Source of the DNA: Bin18 sp965200355
GTDB taxonomy: Bacteria > Desulfobacterota > Binatia > Bin18
Reading direction: 5' to 3'
DNA length: 64,000 nt
NCBI GenBank assembly: GCA_965200355.1
Contig: OZ241351.1
Coordinates: 248,001-312,000, forward strand
In this document: piece by piece, positions 40,852 to 49,294 of the stretch
Numbering within the stretch: the first letter of the stretch is position 1
Layout of the letters: each line of letters opens with the position of its first letter
The notes under the pieces: model-generated
Seen by the model: only the letters and a program-made list of their open reading frames with translations
What the model was told of the DNA's origin: nothing
The model's database searches: none
Position numbers and translations under genes: made by a program

Positions 40852-42372
40852 TCACCCCCGGTCCAGGGCCCGGTACTGGATGGCCTGGGCGATATGGGCA
40901 CCGGTGATGTGGTCCTCGCCGGCGAGGTCGGCGATGGTGCGGGCGACTTTGAGAATACGGGTATAGGCGCGGGCGCTCAGCCCCAGGCGCTGCATGGCGT
41001 TTTCCAGGAGATGTTCACCCGCGGTGTCGGGCTGGCAATAGGTGCGGGTGTCCCGGCTGGACATTTGGGCGTTGCAGAAAATTTTACGCTGCTGAAAACG
41101 CTGGAGTTGCAGGGCGCGGGCACGGTTCACGCGCGTCCGAATGGTTGCCGAATCCTCGCCCGTGGCTTTATCACTCAGTTCTTTATACTTGACCGCCGGG
41201 ACCTCGACCTGAATGTCAATGCGATCCAAGAGCGGGCCGGAAATCCTGGCTCGATAGCGCTGGACCTGCTGAGGAGAGCAGGTGCACTCGTGCTGCGGGT
41301 CCCCGAAGAAGCCACAACGACACGGATTCATCGCCGCCACCAGCATGATGTCCGCCGGATAGGTGATAGAGCCGACCGCACGTGAGATCGTGACCCGAGC
41401 ATCCTCCAGGGGTTGGCGCAGGACTTCGAGGACATTCTTGCGAAACTCCGGCAGTTCATCCAGGAAGAGCACGCCGTGATGGGCCAGGGAGACCTCGCCC
41501 GGTTTCGGCACCGTCCCGCCGCCAATCATGCCGGCATCGGAGATGGTGTGATGCGGGCTGCGAAAGGGCCGCGTGGCAACCAGGGCCTCCCCGTCGAGGC
41601 TGCCGGCAACGCTGTGGACTTTGGTTGTTTCAATCGCTTCGGTCAGGGTCAATGTGGGCAGCACGGTTGGCAGGCGTCTGGCCAGCATCGTCTTTCCAGA
41701 CCCCGGCGGACCCACTAACAGCAGATTATGCCCGCCACTGGCCGCGACTTCGAGGGCGCGTTTGACGTGCTCCTGACCTTTGACATCGTGAAAATCCACC
41801 TCGTAGGCGGAGTGTTGGGTAAAGAGCGCCTTGACATCAACCACGGTCGAGTCGAGGGGCCGTTCACCATTGAGCAGCAGAAATGCCTCACTCAATGTGG
41901 ACACGCCAAAGACCGCAACTTCGTCAACAACCGCGGCCTCGGCTGCATTTTCCGTGGGCACGATCAAGCCCTTGAGCCCTTTTTCCTTTGCCATTACGGC
42001 TAAGGGCAAGGCCCCATGAATAGGCTTGACCCGTCCGTCGAGCGAGAGTTCGCCCAGGACCGCGTAGGCGTGCAGATGTTCTTTGGTCAGCCAGCCTTCA
42101 GCCGCCAGAATGCCGAGGGCAATCGGCAGGTCGTAGGCCGCCCCTTCTTTTTTGATCGCCGCAGGGGCCAGATTGACGGTGATGCGACGAGCCGGAAACT
42201 CGTAGCCAGAATTCTTGATGGCCGAGCGCACCCGGTCTTTGCTCTCCCGGACCGCCCCCTCAGGCAGGCCAACGGTGGTGAACTGTGGCAACCCCAAGGC
42301 CACATCAACCTCGACCTCAACCAACAACCCATCAATACCAGCCAAGGCCCCGGAGACCGCTGTCGCAAGCAT
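40852..42372 (-). CDS. comM: ComM/YifB-family AAA+ Mg-chelatase-like ATPase
   Basis: The 506-residue protein has the Lon-like N-terminal domain (GLPQFTTVGLPEGAVRESKDR), an AAA+ core with the Walker A loop LLVGPPGSGKTMLARRLP and Walker B VLFLDELPEF, and the C-terminal Mg-chelatase part with the CRCGFFGDPQHECTC cysteine cluster. ComM hexamers promote branch migration of incoming DNA during natural transformation. Together with ComEC and ComEA elsewhere in the window, it points to competence genes in this lineage. Confidence 0.94.
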   Translation of the reverse strand: MLATAVSGALAGIDGLLVEVEVDVALGLPQFTTVGLPEGAVRESKDRVRSAIKNSGYEFPARRITVNLAPAAIKKEGAAYDLPIALGILAAEGWLTKEHLHAYAVLGELSLDGRVKPIHGALPLAVMAKEKGLKGLIVPTENAAEAAVVDEVAVFGVSTLSEAFLLLNGERPLDSTVVDVKALFTQHSAYEVDFHDVKGQEHVKRALEVAASGGHNLLLVGPPGSGKTMLARRLPTVLPTLTLTEAIETTKVHSVAGSLDGEALVATRPFRSPHHTISDAGMIGGGTVPKPGEVSLAHHGVLFLDELPEFRKNVLEVLRQPLEDARVTISRAVGSITYPADIMLVAAMNPCRCGFFGDPQHECTCSPQQVQRYRARISGPLLDRIDIQVEVPAVKYKELSDKATGEDSATIRTRVNRARALQLQRFQQRKIFCNAQMSSRDTRTYCQPDTAGEHLLENAMQRLGLSARAYTRILKVARTIADLAGEDHITGAHIAQAIQYRALDRG

Positions 42373-42490
42373 GTCATGCTGCTAACGGAAAGCGCCCCAG
42401 AAATCAATCAACAGGCGTTGTCTGAGCGTGGAGAGGTGATAGGCTGCCCCCCGTTGCCATACGGATGAGCCAGAACAAGGAGGGAGTACT

Positions 42491-43435
42491 ATGGCCCGGA
42501 TCGGAGTGGTTGCTGCTAATATGTCAGGACTGACGTTTCCCGAGTTGCAGGACTTGGCCAAGAGCGCCGAGGCGGCGGGATTTGAGGCGATTTTTTCACC
42601 GGAATTCATGAACGACTCGCTGATCAACTGCCAGATCATGGCCCAGGCCACCGCGCGGATTAAGGTCGGGACCTGGATTGCGAACATCTATCTGCGCCAC
42701 CCGGCGCTGTGCGCGCAAACGGCCATTGCGATTGACGACACCTCAGACGGTCGGCTAATTCTGGGCCTCGGGGTGAGTCACCGGCCCATTGTCGAAGGGC
42801 TGTACGAAGAAAAAATGGACAAACCCCGAACCTTCATGCGCCAGTATATTGGCGCAATCCGCGCTATGGCGGCCGGCAAGGAACTGCCCGGCATGGCCAT
42901 GCAGCCGCGCGCAGCAACGCATCCCATTCCCATCTACATCGGGGCGCTGGCCCTGGGCACCGTCACCCTCAGCGGCGAGCTGGCCGATGGGGTCATGCTG
43001 TATCTGTGTCCCCAGAGCCGTATCCCTGCGGTCCTCGCCGCGGTCGAGAAGGGAGCCGCCAAAGCCGGTCGGTCGCTTGCGGACATTGATATTACCACGG
43101 GTATTCCGGCCTGCATTCACGACGCTATGGACACCGCCATGCAAGCGGCCAAGGCCAACCTGGGCTTTTACGGCGGCCTGCCCTTCTACAATAAGCTGTT
43201 TCACGACAGCGGTTTTGAAGCAGAAGCGGCCCAGCTCGCCGACGGACAGGGGCTGGGCGCGACCGATACGATGGCGGACGAACTGTCCGTCATCGGCCCA
43301 CCGGCCCGCTGCCGAGAGCAACTCTCCGCCTTCCGCGAAGCCGGTATTCAGTTGCCAATCCTCAATCCGGTGCCGGTCGGAGACCAGACCTACGCCCAAG
43401 CCGTCCAGCAGGCGATTGAGACGTTTAGCCAATAA
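42491..43435 (+). CDS. LLM-class (luciferase-like) flavin/F420-dependent oxidoreductase
   Basis: The 314-residue protein has the bacterial-luciferase-like TIM-barrel pattern: LAKSAEAAGFEAIFSPEFM, ARIKVGTWIANIYLRHP, GRLILGLGVSH and PIPIYIGALALGTVTLSGELADG. Both the FMN and the F420 branches look alike, and the cofactor cannot be fixed by eye. F420-dependent members reduce or oxidise a range of substrates. It stands divergent from comM, with a weak AAGGAGGGA ribosome site. Confidence 0.85.
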   Translation: MARIGVVAANMSGLTFPELQDLAKSAEAAGFEAIFSPEFMNDSLINCQIMAQATARIKVGTWIANIYLRHPALCAQTAIAIDDTSDGRLILGLGVSHRPIVEGLYEEKMDKPRTFMRQYIGAIRAMAAGKELPGMAMQPRAATHPIPIYIGALALGTVTLSGELADGVMLYLCPQSRIPAVLAAVEKGAAKAGRSLADIDITTGIPACIHDAMDTAMQAAKANLGFYGGLPFYNKLFHDSGFEAEAAQLADGQGLGATDTMADELSVIGPPARCREQLSAFREAGIQLPILNPVPVGDQTYAQAVQQAIETFSQ

Positions 43436-43445
43436 CCGGCCTCCC

Positions 43446-43469
43446 AGGGGTGCGGTAACTTGCGCCCCT
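43446..43469. other. Stem-loop between convergent genes
   Basis: AGGGGTGCG (43446-43454) and TGCGCCCCT (43461-43469) pair with two wobble positions around a 6-nt loop. They lie at the junction of the convergent LLM and MBL genes and overlap the last bases of the latter. There is no T run; it is a weak bidirectional terminator or a dispersed palindrome. Confidence 0.35.
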
Positions 43470-44511
43470 ACGGCCTTGCTGGAATCTCCCACCGTTCGCC
43501 TACCGCAAAAATTTTAATGGGCTCAAGCGGACCGCCGGCCTGCTCAACGAGCCGCCGCAGGGCGCGCGGCGGCTCGTCTATGGGCTCGTCGGTGAGACGA
43601 AACGTGCCCCAGTGGCAGGGCAGCATCCAGCGGGCTTCCAGGTCCAGAAAGGCTTGATATGCCTCGGCTGGGTTCATGTGAGAATAGTGCATGATCCAGC
43701 GGGGCTCATAGGCCCCAATAGGAATCATGGCCACGTCGATCGGACCAAATTTCTGCCCGATCTCGGTGAAGCCGTGAAAATAGCCCGTATCACCGGCAAA
43801 GAAATAGGTCCGTTCGGCACTGGCAATGATCCAGCCGCACCACAGGGTGGAATCCCGCGCCTGCTCAATGCGTTGCGACCAATGTTGCACCGGCACGCAG
43901 GTGACCTGCCAGCGGCCGTGCTGGGCGGTTTGCCACCAGTCGAGTTCAACCGCTTTTCTACCCTTTTTTTCGATCCACTCGCCAAGTCCCATGGGGACAA
44001 ACCAGGTCACGGTCTGCGGCAGATGCTCAACCGTATAGGCATCGAGATGGTCATAATGATTATGGGAGACCACCGCAAAAGCGTCAGCCGGAATAGACGA
44101 GATCGGCACGCCGGGCGGATGGAGGCGGGCCGGAATCAGCGCCCGTTTGCCAAAGTGGGGATCAGTCAGAAAGACATCCCCTGCATCATGGATAGCAAAA
44201 GTCGAATGGCCCACCCAGGTAATAGCCGCCGCGGTCTCGGGGGTGGCAAACGAACGGCCATCATTGTCCACCCGACGAACGAGCGGCGGGTCGCGCCATT
44301 CACCGCTATAGGCACTCCGCGAGACGGCCCAGCGAAACAGGTCGGTCCAGTGCTTGTTTGAATCGCGCCAAGGATTGAACCACGCCCCAGGCTGGCCGTG
44401 GGCCGCGTATAGCAACGACGGGTCGGGGTTCAGTTCGGGCGTGCGGTCCGGGGGAACCGCACAGGAGACAGAAAGAAGCAGGAGCGCGCTGAAGAGGATA
44501 CGAATCGGCAT
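43468..44511 (-). CDS. MBL-fold lipoprotein, NAPE-PLD-like
   Basis: The 347-residue protein begins with a lipoprotein signal (LFSALLLLSVSC with a lipobox Cys, then AVPPDRT). The mature part is a metallo-beta-lactamase of the NAPE-PLD type: WVGHSTFAIHDAGDVFLTDPHFGKRA, VSHNHYDHLDAYTV (H-x-H-x-D-H), an AGDTGYFHGF motif and MPCHWGTFRLTDEP. Members hydrolyse phosphodiester or phosphonate lipid head groups, or are still of unknown substrate. It is probably membrane-anchored and faces the periplasm. Confidence 0.87.
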   Translation of the reverse strand: MPIRILFSALLLLSVSCAVPPDRTPELNPDPSLLYAAHGQPGAWFNPWRDSNKHWTDLFRWAVSRSAYSGEWRDPPLVRRVDNDGRSFATPETAAAITWVGHSTFAIHDAGDVFLTDPHFGKRALIPARLHPPGVPISSIPADAFAVVSHNHYDHLDAYTVEHLPQTVTWFVPMGLGEWIEKKGRKAVELDWWQTAQHGRWQVTCVPVQHWSQRIEQARDSTLWCGWIIASAERTYFFAGDTGYFHGFTEIGQKFGPIDVAMIPIGAYEPRWIMHYSHMNPAEAYQAFLDLEARWMLPCHWGTFRLTDEPIDEPPRALRRLVEQAGGPLEPIKIFAVGERWEIPARP

Positions 44512-44609
44512 GAGATGTTTTGCTCTATCCCGCTCTTTCCGAGAAGAAAAGCCCTGGTTCGATTTCGCTCCGCTCAGGAGGGGCGCAGTCGAAGGGTCAG
44601 GGACCGCTA

Positions 44610-45584
44610 TCAGGTCTGATACAGGGACGCGACAAACTCTCCATAGCCGTTATAGGGGAGGGTGGCCTTGATTTCTCTCGTCCCCAGGACGCGCTCACTC
44701 GCCTGGGACCAGCGGGGGTGCGGGATGGCAGGGTTCACATTGGCCACAAAGTCGTACTCCCAGGGGATGAGGGTATTCCAGAAGGTCTTGGGCTGTTCTG
44801 CGACAAACTCCAGGCGCACAATCGACTTGATGCTTTTATAGCCATATTTCCACGGCACCACGAGCCGAATCGGGGCCCCGTGCTGTTTGGTCAGCTCGTG
44901 ACCGTAGATACCGGTCACGAACAGGGACAGATCATTGGTGGCCTCGGCCATACTGAGCCCTTCGTGATACGGCCACGGATAGGTGTCGTTACGCAAGCCG
45001 GGCGCTGCTTGTGGGTCGTGAAACGTGACCATGCGCAGATATTTGGCCGAGGCGAGGGGCTGGACGCGATCAATCAGGGCTTTGATGGGAAAGCCGGTCC
45101 AGGGCACGCTCATGGACCAGGCTTCCACGCAGCGGTGCCGGTACAGGCGTTCTTCCAGCGGCATTTTGCGCACCAGGTCGTCGATATCAAAGGTCTGAGG
45201 CTGCTGCACCAGGCCAGCGACCTCCACCTGCCAGGGGCGGGTCTGCCACTGCTCGACCAGGCGCACGACCAACTCTTTGCGCGAGCTGAACTCGTAGAAA
45301 TTATTGTAATTGGCTGCGTCCACTTCGGGGGTCAACGGGTGGTCCAGGGTAAACTGGGCGTTACGCTGCGCCGGGTAGAGGTCGGCGGTGGCGCTCGGTG
45401 CGGGCAGGCCACGAATCTCAGGAGCTTCTTTTGCGCCTGAACTTTCACACCCGGCCAATACTCCCAGGGTGCTGATACCGGCGATTCCGAGCGCTTGCAG
45501 AAAGCTGCGCCGGTTGAGGTAGACATCTTCCGGGGTTGCCATACGCTCGGGAATTTCCCAGCCGCGAGGGATATGAATCAACAT
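44610..45584 (-). CDS. msrP: MsrP, periplasmic methionine-sulfoxide reductase catalytic subunit (Mo enzyme)
   Basis: The 324-residue protein has a twin-arginine signal (NRRSFLQALGIAGISTLGVLAG) and the sulfite-oxidase-fold molybdopterin domain with Mo-ligand Cys152 in RHRCVEAWSMSVPWTGFP, as in E. coli YedY. It reduces methionine sulfoxide in exported proteins. The usual partner, the heme membrane protein MsrQ, is not in the flanking genes (an MBL lipoprotein and a CaiB gene), so electrons must come from a distant or different donor. Confidence 0.94.
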   Translation of the reverse strand: MLIHIPRGWEIPERMATPEDVYLNRRSFLQALGIAGISTLGVLAGCESSGAKEAPEIRGLPAPSATADLYPAQRNAQFTLDHPLTPEVDAANYNNFYEFSSRKELVVRLVEQWQTRPWQVEVAGLVQQPQTFDIDDLVRKMPLEERLYRHRCVEAWSMSVPWTGFPIKALIDRVQPLASAKYLRMVTFHDPQAAPGLRNDTYPWPYHEGLSMAEATNDLSLFVTGIYGHELTKQHGAPIRLVVPWKYGYKSIKSIVRLEFVAEQPKTFWNTLIPWEYDFVANVNPAIPHPRWSQASERVLGTREIKATLPYNGYGEFVASLYQT

Positions 45585-45671
45585 GGTGTATCCTTTCTGC
45601 TACGTGCCTGACCTGAGACCGTCGTCTCGTTCCCGTCATCGTAGGCGACTGGCGGCAAGAGTCAATCAGAC

Positions 45672-45701
45672 ACCGGCCGTATTGTGACCGGCCGTATTGT
45701 G
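45672..45701. repeat. Tandem 15-bp direct repeat upstream of the second CaiB gene
   Basis: ACCGGCCGTATTGTG occurs twice in perfect tandem (45672-45686, 45687-45701), in the 183-bp gap between the divergent msrP and CaiB genes. The arrangement fits a double operator or a simple duplication. Confidence 0.55.
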
Positions 45702-45767
45702 AATTGCGGGCCAATCCGCCACAATCCACACGGCCGCCTTTCATGGCGACGACTCTGAGGAGGCGAT

Positions 45768-47027
45768 ATGGCTGACAAGACAAACGGCGCGCAGAAACTC
45801 CTAGCTGGCATAACCGTGCTCGACTTTACTCAATATCTGGCTGGCCCGTCCGCAACCCGGATTCTGGCTGACCTTGGGGCGGATGTCATCAAAATTGAAC
45901 GCGCCCCCGGTGGCGACCTGGGACGGCAGATTCATCTTGTTGAGCACGGCCAAAGCGCGCTCTATCTCGCCGCCTGCGCCGGCAAGAAAAGCGTCTGTGT
46001 TGAGATTACGCACCCAAAGGGAAAAGAAATCGTCTATCAACTGGTGCGCAAGGCGGACGTGGTGGTGGAAAATTATAGCCCCGGCGTCATGGCCCGGCAC
46101 GGGCTGGACTATGACACGCTCACAGAGCTGAACGCCAAACTGATTATGTGCTCGGTGTCAGGCTATGGGCAGGACGGACCGTATGCCAGCCATACCAGCT
46201 TTGACATTATCGCCCAGGCCCAGAGCGGCGTCATGGCCATGACCGGCGAGCCGGATGGACCCCCGACCTATGTCGGCGACTATTTTGGCGACCCGAATGC
46301 CGGCATTCATGGCGCGCTCGCCATCTGTGCCGCGCTCTTTCACCGCGCCAGCAGCGGCCAGGGTCAGTATATTGACGTGTCGCAGCTCGAATCTCTGGTC
46401 TACCTGGACTATGTGAACTTTCCGCTTTTTCTGATGAGTCAGGGCGCTATCGTGCCGCAGCGTTTTGGTGGAGATTTTTTCAATGTGTGTCCGTATGGCG
46501 TGTATAAGGCCAAGCAAGGCTACCTCGTTTTTGCCGTCGCCGGTCACCAGTGGCCGGCCTTAACTCAGGCAATGGGCAAGCCGGAACTGGCCACAGACGA
46601 ACGCTATGCCAGCATGGAGGACCGCATCCAACGGAGTGCAGAGGTTCGGACCCATATCGAAGACTGGCTCCAGACCTTTGAAGACGACGAAACGCCCCTG
46701 AAAATTCTGGCCGAGGCCCGCGTGCCGGCCGCGCCGATTCTGGATATTCCCGCGGCCGCGGCCCATCCCCAACTCAAGGCGCGGGGACTGTTCCAAGACG
46801 TGCCCCACCCCCTGCTAGGTCCAACCCCGATTGCCAAATCGCCCTTTCATTTTTCCAATGCGAACGTCGAGATTCCCTTTCGCGCGGCCTTTCTAGGCGA
46901 ACATAACGAAGAGGTGTTGAGCGAGCAGTTGTCCTATTCGGCCGAGCAGATCGCTGCGCTGTACGCAGACGGCGCTCTTATCCAAGAGAGGCAGGTGCAG
47001 GAGATGCGCGCGGCAGGCAAGTTGTAG
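45768..47027 (+). CDS. CaiB/BaiF-family CoA-transferase (second)
   Basis: The 419-residue class III CoA-transferase has VLDFTQYLAGPSATRILADLGADVIKIE, read across the start, then GVMARHGLDYDTLTELN. The catalytic-Asp segment TSFDIIAQAQSGVMAMTGEP and the glycine-rich IHGALAICAALFHRA region follow. It is closer to the formyl-CoA/succinyl-CoA-type members than to the 30213 copy, but no substrate is fixed. The ATG follows a GAGGAGGCG ribosome site 6 bp upstream. Confidence 0.92.
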   Translation: MADKTNGAQKLLAGITVLDFTQYLAGPSATRILADLGADVIKIERAPGGDLGRQIHLVEHGQSALYLAACAGKKSVCVEITHPKGKEIVYQLVRKADVVVENYSPGVMARHGLDYDTLTELNAKLIMCSVSGYGQDGPYASHTSFDIIAQAQSGVMAMTGEPDGPPTYVGDYFGDPNAGIHGALAICAALFHRASSGQGQYIDVSQLESLVYLDYVNFPLFLMSQGAIVPQRFGGDFFNVCPYGVYKAKQGYLVFAVAGHQWPALTQAMGKPELATDERYASMEDRIQRSAEVRTHIEDWLQTFEDDETPLKILAEARVPAAPILDIPAAAAHPQLKARGLFQDVPHPLLGPTPIAKSPFHFSNANVEIPFRAAFLGEHNEEVLSEQLSYSAEQIAALYADGALIQERQVQEMRAAGKL

Positions 47028-47089
47028 CGCACTCCACGCTCCTGTGTCGCCGGCCGTCATTCTCGTGCAAGCGGGAATCTCGCCTGTTC

Positions 47090-48322
47090 CTAGGTTTCCT
47101 GGTCGGCGTCGCGCCCGACTTGTTCGAGTCGAGTAATGACCTCTCTGGGGTTAATCCGATTCTTAAAAAAGAACACCCTGCCCGGAACGTCGGTAAAGTC
47201 GTCTTGGCTGACGTTCAGATTGGCAGACACGGCGACCACCATGTCTGCTCGGCCTGAACGGCGCAGCTTCATGAGCTTTTTTCGCAGATACTCCGGTCGC
47301 CAATAGCCCACAATCTCCATGAGCGCGGTGCGCCCATCGGTGTGGCGAAAGGCAAAGTCTGGAATAAAGACCGTGTCTTTCAGATTGATGATGGCCACCT
47401 CGCGTTCAATCTGCCAGCCACTCTCTATCGCCTGAAAGCGCTCGGCAAAAGTCTTTTCGAGCAGCGAGTCATACATGCTGTTGTCCCGATAGTGGGAGAC
47501 GAGCTTACTACTCTCGTCGAGGGGAAAAGATCGCTGTTCGCCCTCGGCGGTGACAATCTCTGCCTCCATCTTCCAGCGGGTACACAGCAGCAGGGCCGGC
47601 AGGAAAACGGCCAGCTTGAGGCCATACTTCTGGGACAAGCGGAACATGCTGACCGGCCCGTCCAGCAGAATCTCATAGCCACTGTCCAGGTCGCCTTCGA
47701 TGGCGTGCATGAGCTGGTAGAATTTAATGAACTTAAAGAGCTGTTTGTAGCGGCTCGGGATATTCCGAAAGACCGACAGCTTCATCCGCACGCAGCGGTA
47801 CAGCAACGCCTGCGCCAGGGCGACGTTATACCGGCGGAGCAGCCACGCTGGCTCGGGCGGATCAAAGCGCGTCAGGATGTGGTTTTCGGCCAGGTCGGCG
47901 TAGAGCGCCCACGCAATCTGTTCTTGCTGGGCTTTATGCTCGCGCGCTACCTCGGCGAGCAGATCATCTTTGGTCACGGGATGGATCATGTCGGCGTGCA
48001 GGACAACCGGGTGGTTCTCGCGGGCCAGGGCGAACAGGCGCTGACGAATCTCCAGGGGCGGGGCCACTGCCTGCTCCTCAAATTCGCACCGGTCATCGCG
48101 CAGCAGCTTGGCCAGCCCACGCTGGATGCGAAAGTCGGTCCGGTCTTCCGCATACTGGTTCAGCGCCGCGGTCAACTCCCGCCTGGGCTGGCCTTGGTGA
48201 GCGGTATAGATGGCGATCAGTTCTTCGGCCATCCGGGTAAAGCGTGGCGCGTCAACTCGCACATAGCGGGGATAGAGATACGGGCCTTCAGTCCGCGTCA
48301 GCAGGAGGTCTGCGGTCAGCAT
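47090..48322 (-). CDS. DUF790 / Bax1-like nuclease
   Basis: The 410-residue protein matches the DUF790 family, whose archaeal members (Bax1) are XPB-associated structure-specific nucleases in nucleotide excision repair. Visible features are the family start LTADLLLTRTEGPYLYPRY, a basic central part (RNIPSRYKQLFKFIKFYQL), and the C-terminal PD-(D/E)XK-type core TVFIPDFAFRHTDGRTALMEIVGYW (Asp, then Glu) with RPEYLRKKLMKL. It stands alone; the XPB-like helicase usually found next to it is not in this window. It converges on the CaiB gene and diverges from the enoyl-CoA hydratase gene. Confidence 0.85.
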   Translation of the reverse strand: MLTADLLLTRTEGPYLYPRYVRVDAPRFTRMAEELIAIYTAHQGQPRRELTAALNQYAEDRTDFRIQRGLAKLLRDDRCEFEEQAVAPPLEIRQRLFALARENHPVVLHADMIHPVTKDDLLAEVAREHKAQQEQIAWALYADLAENHILTRFDPPEPAWLLRRYNVALAQALLYRCVRMKLSVFRNIPSRYKQLFKFIKFYQLMHAIEGDLDSGYEILLDGPVSMFRLSQKYGLKLAVFLPALLLCTRWKMEAEIVTAEGEQRSFPLDESSKLVSHYRDNSMYDSLLEKTFAERFQAIESGWQIEREVAIINLKDTVFIPDFAFRHTDGRTALMEIVGYWRPEYLRKKLMKLRRSGRADMVVAVSANLNVSQDDFTDVPGRVFFFKNRINPREVITRLEQVGRDADQET

Positions 48323-48419
48323 GGTTCAGAGCGAGTCTGGATATTTTCGGCGCCGAGGGCAAGAGGGATGGGCTAGACTGTTCGGGCTGGTTCGCTATGG
48401 TTGCTGGCAGGAGGGGGCT

Positions 48420-49250
48420 ATGACGTATCAGAACTTGCTATTCGAGCAGAAAGAGGCCATCGGCTATCTGACCCTCAACCGGCCGCACAAGCTGAATTCG
48501 TTCAGCACAGAATTGATGGCCGAATTGAGCCAGGCCCTTGACGCGATTGAAGCCAATGAGGACATCCGGGTCGTGATTCTGACCGGGGCCGGCCGGGCGT
48601 TTTCTGCCGGATTCAATATCGCTCCACCGGAAGGGGAGCCCGAACTCTACGACCGCTCCGTGGATAGCTGGCGGTCTGATTTGAAGCGCAATATCGAGAT
48701 TTTTCTCAAGGTCTGGCATTCCAGCAAACCGTATATTGCAGCCATTAACGGCTATGCCCTGGCTGGCGCGTGTGAGCTGGCCCAATTATGTGATATCAAA
48801 ATTGCCTCCGAGCAGGCGGTATTGGGTGAGCCGGAAATCCGGTTTGGGACCGGCCCGCCGGTTCTGGTCACGCCGTTCAGCGTCGGGTTTGCCAAGGCCA
48901 AAGAGCTGCTCCTGACCGGGGAAATGATCTCCGCCCACGAGGCCGAGCGCCTGGGCATGATTAACCGCGTCGTGCCGCACGACCAACTCATGCGTGAGTG
49001 CGAGAAGACGGCCCGCAAGCTGGTGAAAATTGCCCAGGTCGGGGTGAAGTTCAACAAGGCCGCCATTAACCGGGCGTATGAGAATATGGGCTTTCTGAAC
49101 AGTATTTACCAGAATCTTGATCTGGTCGTCATGTTTGACACTACCCGGACGCAAGAGCAGGAAACGTTCAACCAGATCAGGAAGGAAAAAGGCTTGCGCA
49201 CCGCGCTCGACTGGCGCGACGCGCTGTTCAAGGAAGACGACAAAGCGTAA
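48420..49250 (+). CDS. Enoyl-CoA hydratase/isomerase family protein
   Basis: I choose the ATG at 48420, preceded by GGAGGGGG; the frame extends upstream to 48321 only into the divergent DUF790 gene. The 276-residue crotonase-fold protein has GYLTLNRPHKLNSFSTEL, the oxyanion-hole segments TGAGRAFSAGFN and GYALAGACELAQLCDIKIA, and a C-terminal KFNKAAINRAYE. Position-specific catalytic Glu residues are not evident in the usual place, so hydratase versus isomerase or other crotonase activity is open. It probably works in beta-oxidation-type degradation. Confidence 0.86.
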   Translation: MTYQNLLFEQKEAIGYLTLNRPHKLNSFSTELMAELSQALDAIEANEDIRVVILTGAGRAFSAGFNIAPPEGEPELYDRSVDSWRSDLKRNIEIFLKVWHSSKPYIAAINGYALAGACELAQLCDIKIASEQAVLGEPEIRFGTGPPVLVTPFSVGFAKAKELLLTGEMISAHEAERLGMINRVVPHDQLMRECEKTARKLVKIAQVGVKFNKAAINRAYENMGFLNSIYQNLDLVVMFDTTRTQEQETFNQIRKEKGLRTALDWRDALFKEDDKA

Positions 49251-49294
49251 ACGGCTCCAGCATCTCATGTATATTGGAGGAAACGGTTCCTGTT

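Noticed and set aside
47342..48376. 344-codon plus-strand frame opposite the DUF790 gene
   Set aside because: Antisense shadow; the DUF790 frame has the conserved nuclease core.
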